The position numbers and the translations under genes are program-made. 64,000 nt of DNA, from contig CAYOJK010000002.1 of assembly GCA_964404285.1 (NCBI GenBank), positions 1-64,000 on the forward strand, written 5' to 3'. The DNA comes from JBASEY01 sp964404285. GTDB lineage: Bacteria > CSSED10-310. Shown here piece after piece: positions 24,899 through 34,684 of the stretch. Each line of letters begins with the position of its first letter. Position 1 is the stretch's first letter. Under the pieces are notes generated by a model, which was not told the DNA's origin, made no database searches, and saw nothing but the letters and a program-made list of their open reading frames with translations.

Positions 24899-27583
24899 AT
24901 GAAAATCAATTGTTCAAAACTCATTGTAATGATGGTGATTTGTGGAAGTGTTATTTTTGGGGTTCATGCGAGCGAAATATTGGAAATAAAGCTTCCGGAG
25001 CAGCCATTACGTCTGAATGCACGTGGTGATGTCACAGTTCTGGAAATGGATGACTTTGGGACGATGAATATTCCTGGCAAGCCGCGTCTTCCATCACGAA
25101 TTTATGCTATTGCTATTCCACCGGATGCTAATGTCGAAAATGTAAAAGTGGTATCTGGAAATGTTGAACGTTTGCCGGGGCGCTACACAATCGATCCAGT
25201 TGAAATGCACTTGCCTTTGAGAGCAATTAGCGGGCAGGAACTGGCAAGATCTGAGGAAGAGTATCGCGCCAACAAACAAGAGGTCTATTCAAAATCGGAA
25301 TTTTGGCCTGAGTCGACAGGAGGCATGTTGGGAGAAGCCGGGCTTAGAAAGTACAGGCTGATCGACGTTCAAATAAATCCTGTTCAGTATAATCCCGTGA
25401 CCGGAGAGTTGCTTCTCCACAAAGATATTTCCGTTATAATAGACTATATTCCGATGGATTCTTATGAAGTGATCTTGGACTATAGCCCAAAAATGGAGCA
25501 GCGGGCCAGGCAATTGATTTTGAATTATGATCAGGCAACACAATGGTATCCGATGGAGGAAGTTGAATCCGGTAGAGAAACCTATAATTTGGTTATCATC
25601 ACGAAAGCATCGCTGGTCAATTCATTAACAGCGCTGGTTGAATTTGAAGAAAATTATAAGGGAAGGTCCGTTTATATTGCTACCGTTGAAGATATAAGCA
25701 GCGCTTGGCCGGGCAATAATCTTGCTCATAAAATGCGGAATTTTCTTCGAGATAAATACCCTACATCTGCTTGGGGTATCGAAGATGTTTTGCTCGTCGG
25801 CAGTTACACAGATGTTCCGATGCGGGAAGTTTACCAGAACCAAGGATATGGCAGACCCCAAACAGATTTTTATTTTGCTGAGTTATCTGCTGCGGACAAT
25901 GTGAACTGGGACTCCAATAACAACAGTCGATATTGGGATGACAACGACAATGCCGACTACTATGCTGAAATCAATGTTGGTCGGATACCGTCATCAACAG
26001 CGTCGATTGTGTCTTCGATAAGCCAGAAATGTGTCACGTTTGAATTAAATGAAGATCCTGGATTTAAAAATAAAGCCTTGTTTCTGGGTTCGTTTTTCTG
26101 GAGTGATACCGATACGGCGGTTTTGATGGAAAAGATCATGAGTCGGCCTCATATGCAGTCTTGGTCAAAAATAAAACTGTATGAGAAAAACTCGACGGTG
26201 AGTTCTTCCTATTCCTGCGATTATCCTTTGACTCGGACAAATGCAAAAAATGTTTGGACGTCAAATCATTTTGCGTTTGCTAATCTAGCGGGTCATGGTT
26301 CTGAGACTGCGGTTTATCAGATGGGATTTAGCTCAGATTATTTCTGGTCCGGCTCATTATGTAGTTCTATTTCGAACGAGTATCCAGCCATCGTAATAGC
26401 CGATGCCTGCAGCACCAGTGATACGGCTTACAAAAACCTTGGGCAATATTTTCTGGAAAATGGTGGTGTTGGCTATGTAGGCGCAACAAAAGTTGCTTAT
26501 GGCACCCAAGGATGGTCCGGCCCTGCGGATGGTTCCAGTCAGTCGTTTGATTATTATTTCTCCGACGCTGTTACATCAGGAAATTACTCACAGGGCGCCG
26601 CACTACAATATGCTCTTGCTAAGAATTATCAACAAAATGGCTGGTATTATAATAAATATGAAATAGCTGAATGGAATTTATGGGGAAATCCGCATCTAGG
26701 ACTCTATTACAGAGAGCCGGAGCCGACAGCGACACCAACGCACGCTCCGATGCCTTCTGTGACGCCGACACCTCGCCCGACGAATACTCCTCTGCCGACG
26801 CACACGCCCATCCCTACCCACACACCTTTCCCTACTTACACACCTTTCCCGACACATACGCCATTCCCGACTTATACCTCCACACAGACACCGCTTCCTG
26901 ATACCCCGACACAGAAACCTTCCAATACCCCGATCCCCACCTCGACATCTCAGCCCACAAACACACCGCCTAAGCCGACATCGACACCAAAACCGCCGAC
27001 TTCGACACCTCGACCAACATCAACTCCTCAACCAACATCAACTCCGACACAGAAACCTTCCAATACCCCGATCCCCACCTCGACACCTCAGCCCACTTCC
27101 ACCCCGCAATCTCCAACTGCAACTCCAGTAATTCCCACCTCAACTCCAGCTCCGCCGACATCAACACCGGACTACCCCATGAAAACCCCTGTTGCGACAC
27201 CTACACCTTATCCCACTCAGCCACCGGCAGCGGATATTGTTCTAAGAATACACATGCCATCTATTTATTTTCATCCAGGCGATATGTGTGAATGTTTACT
27301 GGAGATCAATAATAGAGGACCTGCAGAATTTACCGACCTTGTTCTGTTCATGGTGTTAGATGTTTATGGAGAATTTTATTGTATGCCGGGTGCAAGTGCA
27401 TTCGATTATTATCCGCTTTACTTGCCGCCGGGACAAACAATCAAGGAGATTTTACCTCGCTTTTTCTGGCCTGATAATTGTGGTGAAGCATTCAATATCA
27501 ATTGGTTTGCAGGAATCACAGACAGCAGATTCAGTAAAGTTATCAGTAATATCGATTCATTTACGTTCGGATGGGCTGAATAA
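24899..27583 (+). CDS. Gingipain-like (C25) cysteine protease with long Thr-Pro linker and C-terminal module
   Basis: An 894-residue exported protease. ATG 24899 sits seven bases after AAGGGGAG and begins a normal signal peptide (MKINCSKLIVMMVICGSVIFG); an upstream in-frame TTG has no binding site. Propeptide ~35-215; peptidase ~220-600 with His in LAGHGSET (~465) and Cys in ADACSTSD (~503). The linker, ~605-777, is unusually long, rich in TPxPT units, and contains an internal DNA duplication. Residues ~780-894 are the shared C-terminal module (HMPSIYFHPGD to FGWAE). Linkers of this type are often glycosylated in secreted enzymes. It is a close paralog of the two preceding C25 genes, so the array arose by tandem duplication. 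A terminator follows. Confidence 0.9.
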   Translation: MKINCSKLIVMMVICGSVIFGVHASEILEIKLPEQPLRLNARGDVTVLEMDDFGTMNIPGKPRLPSRIYAIAIPPDANVENVKVVSGNVERLPGRYTIDPVEMHLPLRAISGQELARSEEEYRANKQEVYSKSEFWPESTGGMLGEAGLRKYRLIDVQINPVQYNPVTGELLLHKDISVIIDYIPMDSYEVILDYSPKMEQRARQLILNYDQATQWYPMEEVESGRETYNLVIITKASLVNSLTALVEFEENYKGRSVYIATVEDISSAWPGNNLAHKMRNFLRDKYPTSAWGIEDVLLVGSYTDVPMREVYQNQGYGRPQTDFYFAELSAADNVNWDSNNNSRYWDDNDNADYYAEINVGRIPSSTASIVSSISQKCVTFELNEDPGFKNKALFLGSFFWSDTDTAVLMEKIMSRPHMQSWSKIKLYEKNSTVSSSYSCDYPLTRTNAKNVWTSNHFAFANLAGHGSETAVYQMGFSSDYFWSGSLCSSISNEYPAIVIADACSTSDTAYKNLGQYFLENGGVGYVGATKVAYGTQGWSGPADGSSQSFDYYFSDAVTSGNYSQGAALQYALAKNYQQNGWYYNKYEIAEWNLWGNPHLGLYYREPEPTATPTHAPMPSVTPTPRPTNTPLPTHTPIPTHTPFPTYTPFPTHTPFPTYTSTQTPLPDTPTQKPSNTPIPTSTSQPTNTPPKPTSTPKPPTSTPRPTSTPQPTSTPTQKPSNTPIPTSTPQPTSTPQSPTATPVIPTSTPAPPTSTPDYPMKTPVATPTPYPTQPPAADIVLRIHMPSIYFHPGDMCECLLEINNRGPAEFTDLVLFMVLDVYGEFYCMPGASAFDYYPLYLPPGQTIKEILPRFFWPDNCGEAFNINWFAGITDSRFSKVISNIDSFTFGWAE
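26906..27098 (+). repeat. Internal direct repeat in the Thr-Pro linker
   Basis: About 55 bases starting at 26906 recur at 27044 with one clear mismatch (period 138). They encode the same TPTQKPSNTPIPTST segment twice. Such low-complexity coding repeats expand and shrink by slippage or recombination. Confidence 0.8.
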
Positions 27584-27620
27584 TATCTCGTTAATTTGAT
27601 TTTCATTGGCAGCATTTTAA

Positions 27621-27662
27621 ATTCACCCTTTGTTATATGATAGACAAAGGGTGAATATTTTT
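27621..27662 (+). terminator. Intrinsic terminator after the C25 protease array
   Basis: ATTCACCCTTTGT and ACAAAGGGTGAAT form a perfect 13-bp stem with a 10-base loop, followed by ATTTTT. It separates the third C25 gene from the second serine protease. Confidence 0.9.
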
Positions 27663-27699
27663 GTAAATAGTTCTATGGCGTTATCAAATGAGGTGAACA

Positions 27700-29442
27700 A
27701 TGAAACGTTTTGCACTTATTTATTTGACTTTTATTATTGTAACAGGTTTTGTCGCAGCGAATGACCGAGGCGTTCCACCATCGGTTATCATTGGCCATGA
27801 GATGATTCCAGAGGATGCTCGTATCATTCTTGCCGATCCTGATATTGAAGCATGGCTACAGGAAGATGAACTCAATAGGGGGTTACCCGGAGTCCCTTAT
27901 AGGATTGGTGTTGCGCGCCCGCTTTCAGAAAATATTCTGGAGTCGGCTGAGTCGTTGATGGATACCGATTATGGTCTAATTAGACGTATCGCTATTCAAT
28001 CCCCTGGCGCTTTGGAACTGAAGCTTTATCTTCAAAATATAGATTTGCCGGCAAACAGCGTTCTCTATATTTATGCCGAAGATGAAATAGAATCGGATAT
28101 GTACTCTAAATATGACGTTTACGAAGACGGTAGTCTGTGGTCCTGGGGTTCGGCGGGGGATACCATCTTTTTGGAATGGCATTGGGAAAATGCGCCCGAT
28201 ATAAATGTAACCACTCCCTTTGATCTCGTCATGATCAGTCATATATATAAAGATGTTTTTTCAGTGATGAACAGAGAGGGTAATTGCCATAACGATGTCA
28301 CCTGTGACACGGATTACCGCCCTCAGCGGGATGCCACAGCGATGATTGAATTCAATGATAACGGCACCTATATGTGTTCAGGGACTATGCTAAATAATAC
28401 GCAAGAGGATTTTATTCCTTATTTCTTAACGGCAAATCACTGTGTTTACACTCAAGCTATAGCAAATACAGTGAAAGCTTGGTTCTATTTTCATACAGAC
28501 GAGTGTAACGGTCCCCGCCCCGCCAAAGGGTATCGCACTGTTATGGGATCCACGTTCCTGGCAGGCGATGATGCTGGTGGTGATGGTAAAAAGAGTGATT
28601 TCAGTTTGTTGCGATTAAATGAAGCTGAGTACACCGGAGTCTATTTCGCCGGATGGGATCGAAGGACTCTTACAATTGGCACGGCGGTAACGGGGATTCA
28701 TCATCCGGATGGAGCGTACAAACGGATTTCGTATGGAACCGTTCGGTCTGATTTCCGACCGGGTCAATGGGGAGTGGACTGGGATCGGACAAGTAATCCC
28801 GGCGTAACAGAGGTTGGTTCGTCGGGTAGCGCAATATTTCTTGATTCTAATCATTGTGTTGTTGGTCAATTGTGGGCGGGCTCATCGGCTTGTAACAATC
28901 AGACTGGAAGAGATTTTTATGGCCGTTTTGGAAAATCGTATGCTGTTGGTAGTCTGAACCAATGGCTTGGTTCGGGTGACTTCTGCTTGGGAGCCTACTG
29001 GGACGGGTCTGCACCGACGCCCACACCGCCGCCGGCTACTCCATCCCCAACTCCGACTCAGGGCACCCCGACGCCACCGCCAGCGCCTGATTTAAATGTG
29101 CAAATTATAATGCCGTCGATACTCTATCATCCAGGAGATATTTTTGGATGTGCGATTTCCATAGACAACAAAAACAGCTTTACGGCAAAGCAAATTGTGC
29201 TGATTGTCATTTTGGATGTATATGGAAGTCTGTTTTTCTTGCCGGAGTTCAATGATTTCAGTTTTTACTTGATGGATTTGCTGCCTGGTAACACGCTTAT
29301 CACTGCTGTTCCAGTATTTGAGTGGCCGGAAGGCGCCGGGTCAGCCGAGAAAATCTTCTGGTATGCCGGTTGCACCGATTCAAAATTTGAAACGGTTTAT
29401 GGGAATGTTGATTTCTTCGAATTCGGATGGACGGATCAGTAA
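27700..29442 (+). CDS. Secreted lysyl-endopeptidase-like serine protease
   Basis: A 580-residue paralog of the protease at 17607 with a shorter linker. Signal peptide ~1-20; pro-region to ~185; trypsin-fold domain ~190-435. Catalytic His is in LTANHC (~248), Asp in KSDFSLLRL (~301) and Ser in VGSSGSAIF (~376). The Thr-Pro linker is only ~20 residues. The last ~115 residues are the shared C-terminal module (IIMPSILYHPGD to FGWTDQ). AGGTG stands ahead of the ATG. The stop TAA overlaps the ATG of the D-aminopeptidase gene, so the two may be co-translated. No sigma-54 site was found for it. Confidence 0.88.
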   Translation: MKRFALIYLTFIIVTGFVAANDRGVPPSVIIGHEMIPEDARIILADPDIEAWLQEDELNRGLPGVPYRIGVARPLSENILESAESLMDTDYGLIRRIAIQSPGALELKLYLQNIDLPANSVLYIYAEDEIESDMYSKYDVYEDGSLWSWGSAGDTIFLEWHWENAPDINVTTPFDLVMISHIYKDVFSVMNREGNCHNDVTCDTDYRPQRDATAMIEFNDNGTYMCSGTMLNNTQEDFIPYFLTANHCVYTQAIANTVKAWFYFHTDECNGPRPAKGYRTVMGSTFLAGDDAGGDGKKSDFSLLRLNEAEYTGVYFAGWDRRTLTIGTAVTGIHHPDGAYKRISYGTVRSDFRPGQWGVDWDRTSNPGVTEVGSSGSAIFLDSNHCVVGQLWAGSSACNNQTGRDFYGRFGKSYAVGSLNQWLGSGDFCLGAYWDGSAPTPTPPPATPSPTPTQGTPTPPPAPDLNVQIIMPSILYHPGDIFGCAISIDNKNSFTAKQIVLIVILDVYGSLFFLPEFNDFSFYLMDLLPGNTLITAVPVFEWPEGAGSAEKIFWYAGCTDSKFETVYGNVDFFEFGWTDQ

Positions 29443-30248
29443 TGGCAAAAAAAGTATTTATTTCAGTTGATATGGAAGGAATAACCGGCGTTGTTCACTT
29501 TGATGAAGTGGAGCGAAACAAGTCTGATTTCATGATGTTTCGCAAGCTGATGACTGCAGAAGTCAACGCTGCTATCCGTGGAGCTCTAGACGCAGGAGCT
29601 GACGAGATACTTGTTCGAGACGCCCATGATGAAGCGCGCAATATCCTTCCTGAAGAACTGCATAAATCTGCTAGATTGATAAGAGGTTGGGCGGATTCGC
29701 CTTTGTCGATGATGGAAGGAATCGACAGCGCCTATGATGCTGTCATGTTTGTCGGATACCATGCTCCAGCCGATACGCCGAATGCCACACTTTCGCATAC
29801 GATGTCCATGAGAATAGCCGAATTAAAGATCAATGATATCGTTTTAGCCGAAGCCGGCCTGAATGCTCTGATTGCAGGTATGTTTGACGTTCCGGTCGTG
29901 CTTGTCTCCGGCGATAAAGCAACATGCGATTATTCGCGAGCTACGCTGGGAGATGTAGAAACCGTTGTTGTTAAAGAAGGTAAAGGAGCGGCTGCGATCA
30001 ATCTTCATCCAGAAATATCCAGGGAACTCATTCAATCACGGTCTAAAATGGCATTGGAAAAACTTGACTGGTTTTTACCGTTTAAAATAAGTCCACCTTA
30101 TGAGTTTAAAATTCGATATCGTTATGAATATTCGGCCCATAAAGCTCAATTTTACCCTGGAGTAAAACGCCTGAACAGCAATGAGGTTGTTCTTCACTCT
30201 GATGATTTGTTCGCGTGTCTGACCTTTCTTTTTTTCTGCCTGGGTTGA
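29442..30248 (+). CDS. dppA: D-aminopeptidase, M55 (DppA) family
   Basis: A 268-residue zinc peptidase that releases N-terminal D-amino acids, for example from D-Ala-peptides of cell-wall origin; it has no signal peptide. Metal-site motifs typical of the family: SVDMEGI (Asp and Glu near 8-10), VRDAHDEA (near 56-63), FVGYHAPA (near 101-108) and AEAGLNA (near 138-144). The start is ATG 29442, overlapping the previous stop as TAATG; an in-frame ATG five codons earlier lies inside the protease gene and is less likely. Position behind a secreted protease suggests a link between protein degradation outside the cell and peptide recycling inside. Confidence 0.88.
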   Translation: MAKKVFISVDMEGITGVVHFDEVERNKSDFMMFRKLMTAEVNAAIRGALDAGADEILVRDAHDEARNILPEELHKSARLIRGWADSPLSMMEGIDSAYDAVMFVGYHAPADTPNATLSHTMSMRIAELKINDIVLAEAGLNALIAGMFDVPVVLVSGDKATCDYSRATLGDVETVVVKEGKGAAAINLHPEISRELIQSRSKMALEKLDWFLPFKISPPYEFKIRYRYEYSAHKAQFYPGVKRLNSNEVVLHSDDLFACLTFLFFCLG

Positions 30249-30281
30249 TTAAACACACCGAAAAGGGTTTAGTCTGGGATT

Positions 30282-32048
30282 ATGAATCAGCCGACTCCTT
30301 TGGCAAATAAAAAATTAAGCATTTCCATTTGCGTCTTTGTTTTTTCCATAATCCTACTGGCGCTGTCGCTTTTTATATCTGCTCAAACCTATTTAAATGA
30401 TGATGCTGTTATCAGCTATCGATATGCGTGGCGTCTGATCAACGGTGATGGTTTGGTGACTTGGGTAGGCGGCCCAAGGGAAGAAGGGTTTTCCAATCCG
30501 CTATTAGTTATGCTTTCAGCATTTGGAGCTGGCCTTTTTGGTGTAAAATCACTCGAAGCCGTTATAACAGCCGGGGTTACTTTGAATTACCTGGCGACTG
30601 CCGCGTTGTTATTCATGCTATGTTTTAATTTAGTGACACGAAGCAAATCGATTGTGAATTGGCTGAGCACATTATTACTCGCCGTCTCATATCCATTGTC
30701 CTCGTATTTGCACTCCGGGCTTGAGACGCCTCTTTATACATTTTTCCTTACAGCAACAGTGTTTGCTTTTATTTCAGATCAACCTGCTTGGGCTATTCCG
30801 GCATCCGTAGGTCTGGCAACGACACGAACAGAAGGTATATTTTTAGCGCTTTTCGCCTGGGGAGCGTATTTTGTCAAGATTTTGGCTCAAACCCGTCGGA
30901 ATCGTCAGAATAAAATTGGTTTTAAAAAGCCTATGAACATTAAGGGCTCAGAGTCTCTTGATACTCAAATAATTACCAAATTCTTTGCGGTTTTTCTTGG
31001 TCTTTACCTGCTATTCAGTCTTTGCCGCTTTCTTTATTTTGGCCATATTTTTCCAAACCCCGTTTTGATAAAAAGCCCTTTTTTTAAAGAAGGAAAAACC
31101 TTTTTAAATGGGGTCGATTATCTTCTGAACAATTTTAAATCTCACCCATCATTTACAATAGTTTTTGCACTCTGCTTAATTGAAATGTTTCGGCCCCCAA
31201 AGATCATTTATTATCTTCCTGGTTTAGCCGTGATTTTTGCCCAACTCTGTTTTATTTTGGCAGTAGGTGGTGATGAATTCCATTTAGGAACGTTTAGATT
31301 ATTATTACCGATTTTGCCTTTATTGATATGGGGTGCAATGACCCTTATATCCCGTATTGAATCGCCCGGTAGGATTGCCGGAGTATTTCTTGTTATACTT
31401 TTATTAAATATACCTTATTACAATGCTTTGTCTGGAACTTGGGATTTTCGTAACAGGTGTTTTTTCATGAAACTCTATAGTGATCCGATCAAAACACTGA
31501 AAACAAATTGGACGCGTTGGACAAACCCTTCAGTATGGATCGATGCTGAAGCAGGTAAATTGATGGCTAAGTTGACACCGAATCAGGGGCGAGGGTTATC
31601 GATGGCTTCTGTACAGGCGGGGTCCTTGCCGGTTTATTGGCATGGTGAATTCTTGGATTTGATCGGACTGACGACAAGAAAGATGGCTTTAGCTGGAGAT
31701 AACCAAAGTAGAAATGAAATATTTAAAAATAATCCTCCAGACATTGTCATGGCTTTCAAATGGGCCGGAGGATGGTTTCCTGTTCCTAACGCCCAAACAA
31801 TGATCGATCTTGGGTATCAACCGTTTATGGTGATCCAGTTGAAAGAAATCTTGGAAAATGGGCTTTATGTATCTGAGTTACCAATAAATTATTTGGTATT
31901 AGTACGAGACTTGCGAATATTCAAGAATCTGGCTGAAGAAACCTTTGATGCACAAGTAGCTGCATCTTTCGATGACGACACAGGTGTGCTCGCCAAAGAA
32001 GTTTTGTTAAAAATAATACCTATCAACAGAGGAATCCCTAGAGATTAA
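30282..32048 (+). CDS. GT-C type membrane glycosyltransferase-like protein
   Basis: A 588-residue protein with roughly ten hydrophobic helices in the first ~390 residues and a soluble tail. The motif DDAVISYRYAWRLINGDGLV followed by EEGFSNPLLV (about residues 39-75) resembles the first loop of polyprenyl-phosphate-sugar-dependent GT-C enzymes such as arabinofuranosyltransferase-like proteins, where the acidic pair is catalytic. It would act on the outer face of the inner membrane. Sugar and acceptor are unknown. It is followed by a small RHH-like gene and a second GT-C-like gene. Confidence 0.75.
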   Translation: MNQPTPLANKKLSISICVFVFSIILLALSLFISAQTYLNDDAVISYRYAWRLINGDGLVTWVGGPREEGFSNPLLVMLSAFGAGLFGVKSLEAVITAGVTLNYLATAALLFMLCFNLVTRSKSIVNWLSTLLLAVSYPLSSYLHSGLETPLYTFFLTATVFAFISDQPAWAIPASVGLATTRTEGIFLALFAWGAYFVKILAQTRRNRQNKIGFKKPMNIKGSESLDTQIITKFFAVFLGLYLLFSLCRFLYFGHIFPNPVLIKSPFFKEGKTFLNGVDYLLNNFKSHPSFTIVFALCLIEMFRPPKIIYYLPGLAVIFAQLCFILAVGGDEFHLGTFRLLLPILPLLIWGAMTLISRIESPGRIAGVFLVILLLNIPYYNALSGTWDFRNRCFFMKLYSDPIKTLKTNWTRWTNPSVWIDAEAGKLMAKLTPNQGRGLSMASVQAGSLPVYWHGEFLDLIGLTTRKMALAGDNQSRNEIFKNNPPDIVMAFKWAGGWFPVPNAQTMIDLGYQPFMVIQLKEILENGLYVSELPINYLVLVRDLRIFKNLAEETFDAQVAASFDDDTGVLAKEVLLKIIPINRGIPRD

Positions 32049-32206
32049 ATTTTAATAATCGCTGAATCTGCTTCAAGAAATACAAAAAGATTAAATGAAA
32101 TTATATCTTTTCAAATCCTAAAACAGTCTGCGTATCTTCAATCGATGCCTTTAAAGGCTTAGCTCGGATTGATCTTTTCTCTTCATTCATCTATTATGAT
32201 CGTGCT

Positions 32207-32458
32207 ATGTCACGATTAAAGGAACCAAAAGCGACGATAAAAATACCCAGACCGTTATATAACCGGTTAAAAACAATCATTGCAGAGTCCGGCTTCGATT
32301 CCGTCACTGATTTTGTAGTATATGTTTTGAGGGATATTGCAGCAGTGGCTGTCGAAACTGATGATAACAGACATCTTAGTGATGTCGATCAAATTCAGTT
32401 GAGCGGAGAAGAAGTTCGTAAAGTTCGTGAACGATTGAAACGATTGGGGTATTTATAA
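32207..32458 (+). CDS. Small ribbon-helix-helix-like protein
   Basis: An 83-residue protein. Residues 8-45 (ATIKIPRPLYNRLKTIIAES, then SVTDFVVYVLRDI) have the strand-helix-helix pattern of CopG/Arc-type DNA-binding proteins. The end, SGEEVRKVRERLKRLGYL, is an acidic-basic helix ending in LGYL. It could regulate the flanking membrane glycosyltransferase genes or act as a small adaptor; neither is shown. The next gene starts 15 bases on, so they are probably co-transcribed. No clear ribosome binding site is visible. Confidence 0.7.
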   Translation: MSRLKEPKATIKIPRPLYNRLKTIIAESGFDSVTDFVVYVLRDIAAVAVETDDNRHLSDVDQIQLSGEEVRKVRERLKRLGYL

Positions 32459-32473
32459 CTTAACCAAATATTC

Positions 32474-34684
32474 ATGACTCTTCACTATTTCCTATCTTTT
32501 TGTCTAGCTATCTTATTGATTGGTTTACCAGGCATTAGTCTCACACTTCTTTTACTGTACCGACAAAGTGAAAAATGGCTTGCAAATTGGCAGCCGATCA
32601 TCTTTTTCTTACCTCTTCCAGCCGGCTTCCTGATTATCTCGATCATTATGGAAAGCCTTGTTTTACTTGGAAAACTATCTTTTTCTAGAGTTCTTACTTT
32701 TTCAGTGGCTTTTAGCGTTTTCACATTGCTGTTATTGTCAAAATCTCTCAGGAAAAAGCAGCTCAAAAATTTATTTCGTATAAAAGGTAATCAATGGATT
32801 CTACTGCCAATAGTCTTTTTAGTGATTTATATTGTCCTGACAGCGGTTCCATTTGACTTTATTTTTGACTCGACGGATTGTGGAACATATGTCAGTTCAG
32901 GTATAAACGCTTTTAAAACCGGCTCATTTCGATTTTACGATTTGGAAATTGTTGAAGCGGATCAAGATTTTATCGACTCGTTTTATTATCTAACTCCACC
33001 TGAAAGATATTCTTCTGCAGCTATGTTTCATTTCGAAGGCGTAATGGGAACCAGTTTTTTTATACGTTCGTTGAAAACCGGCTTGATAGAACCTCGCTAT
33101 TTTAATTTGCATCCGCTTTGGATCGGCTTGTTCGTCAAAATATTTGGTTTGACTCCTGGGGTATGGTTGGCAACACCTTTTTTAGCTCTATGTGGCTTTA
33201 TCGGAGTTTTCCTCCTGTCTTGGGCTTTGGCAGGGCGACTTGCATCAATACTTACGGCCGGATTGTTAAGTGTATTTGTTCTTCAAATTTGGTTTGGCAG
33301 GTATATTACAACTGAAATGTCCACTCAGGCCGCCTTAATGAATGGTTTGGCATGGTTGTTGATTTTCAATCAGGACAGATCAACAGAACGTAATAATGCG
33401 CCTGTTTTCCCAGCGCTGACTGCCGCTATGATGATTGGAATATCTCATTTCAGTCGAATCGACAGCATACTCGTTGCTCCAGCGCTTGTCTTAGGAATTT
33501 TTATTTGGATTGTTTTTCACAACAAAACCACTCGCGCTTGGCTGTTTTTGTCCGTCTATGGACTGATTTTGCTGGCAGCCTCAGTGACGGCGATTGTCAT
33601 CGCACACAGCTATACTATGGAGACATTAGTGCACGTCAATGTCTATCAGATGACAAAGGTTCAAATCAGTATACTGATAATCTGCTTTTTGCTCGCGCTT
33701 TTTTTGGTTCATTACCTAAAAAAACAGTCGGGAAAATTATCAGCCTTTTTTCAAGACTATGGCAAAATAATTCAAATAACTTTGATTTTATTGATCTGTT
33801 TATCCTTCATCTACGGATTAGTCTTTAGGCCCATTCTTAACCCACCGAATTATAAAGCTTTTTATGAGGCTGATAGTACCACTCGTTCAAGATCTTTATC
33901 TCAAATGACTGTGCGCTGGTTAGGGTGGTATTTGTCTAAACCTCTGTTGCTTTTAGCAATAATTGGATTGTCTCTGCTTTTCTATAAAAAATGGTCATTG
34001 AATAAAGCGCCGGTTTTCTTGGTATTCGGGCTTTATGGATTTTATTTTTTATATGCCTTTCGCTGTACACCCTATCATTACTGGGGAATGAGACGTTTTA
34101 TACCTGTGATAATACCCTCTTTGCTTATCGGGATTGGATATCTTTATCAGGAAGCTTTTCTATGGTGTCTCAAAAAAGAAAAACTCAAAATGGCGCTTGT
34201 CTTTGCTTTAGTCTATCTTTCATCATTTATATTTTTTGCCCGAGATTTGCATCTTATCTACAGGTTTGTGTTTTGGGAAGGCGCAATTGATACGTTGGAA
34301 GAAATTTCTGCTGCTTTGCCCTCCAATAGCCGCCTGATATTACCGGATTATCCCGGGTGCTATCTATATATTCCTTTAAAACTCATCTTTGATAAAAATG
34401 TTTATATGTTCCAAAAATCCGCTGATTTGAACGTTGTTATGCCAATCATTCGTAATTGGTTGAACGACGATGAAAGAGTATTTGTGATGTCCGTTTCCAA
34501 ACCAAGCATAGATTACTATGAAGACTTCTATATACAGCCTATCCTCGAAGGGCAACCGAAATATCCATTAATAGGAAATTTTGTTGAGAAGAAGCCGGAC
34601 ACAATCAGATATCATCGAGTGCCTTATTATTTAGTGGAAATAACCGTCCCAAAAACACCTGAAGGTAATGATGCTCCAGCTTGA
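32474..34684 (+). CDS. Polytopic GT-C-like membrane protein
   Basis: A 736-residue protein with about 14 hydrophobic segments. An extracytoplasmic loop after ~135 contains FDSTDCGTYVSSGINAFKTG and an aromatic-rich stretch; acidic residues in this first loop are what GT-C enzymes use for catalysis. A soluble C-terminal part follows ~590. It is probably a lipid-linked-sugar transferase or glycan-modifying enzyme. Its 3' end overlaps the convergent methyltransferase gene by 58 bases; both reading frames look real at the ends. Confidence 0.7.
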   Translation: MTLHYFLSFCLAILLIGLPGISLTLLLLYRQSEKWLANWQPIIFFLPLPAGFLIISIIMESLVLLGKLSFSRVLTFSVAFSVFTLLLLSKSLRKKQLKNLFRIKGNQWILLPIVFLVIYIVLTAVPFDFIFDSTDCGTYVSSGINAFKTGSFRFYDLEIVEADQDFIDSFYYLTPPERYSSAAMFHFEGVMGTSFFIRSLKTGLIEPRYFNLHPLWIGLFVKIFGLTPGVWLATPFLALCGFIGVFLLSWALAGRLASILTAGLLSVFVLQIWFGRYITTEMSTQAALMNGLAWLLIFNQDRSTERNNAPVFPALTAAMMIGISHFSRIDSILVAPALVLGIFIWIVFHNKTTRAWLFLSVYGLILLAASVTAIVIAHSYTMETLVHVNVYQMTKVQISILIICFLLALFLVHYLKKQSGKLSAFFQDYGKIIQITLILLICLSFIYGLVFRPILNPPNYKAFYEADSTTRSRSLSQMTVRWLGWYLSKPLLLLAIIGLSLLFYKKWSLNKAPVFLVFGLYGFYFLYAFRCTPYHYWGMRRFIPVIIPSLLIGIGYLYQEAFLWCLKKEKLKMALVFALVYLSSFIFFARDLHLIYRFVFWEGAIDTLEEISAALPSNSRLILPDYPGCYLYIPLKLIFDKNVYMFQKSADLNVVMPIIRNWLNDDERVFVMSVSKPSIDYYEDFYIQPILEGQPKYPLIGNFVEKKPDTIRYHRVPYYLVEITVPKTPEGNDAPA

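Noticed and set aside
26713..27230. CRISPR-like or minisatellite array in the protease linker
   Set aside because: The repeats are in-frame codons for a Thr-Pro linker and lack unique spacers of constant length.
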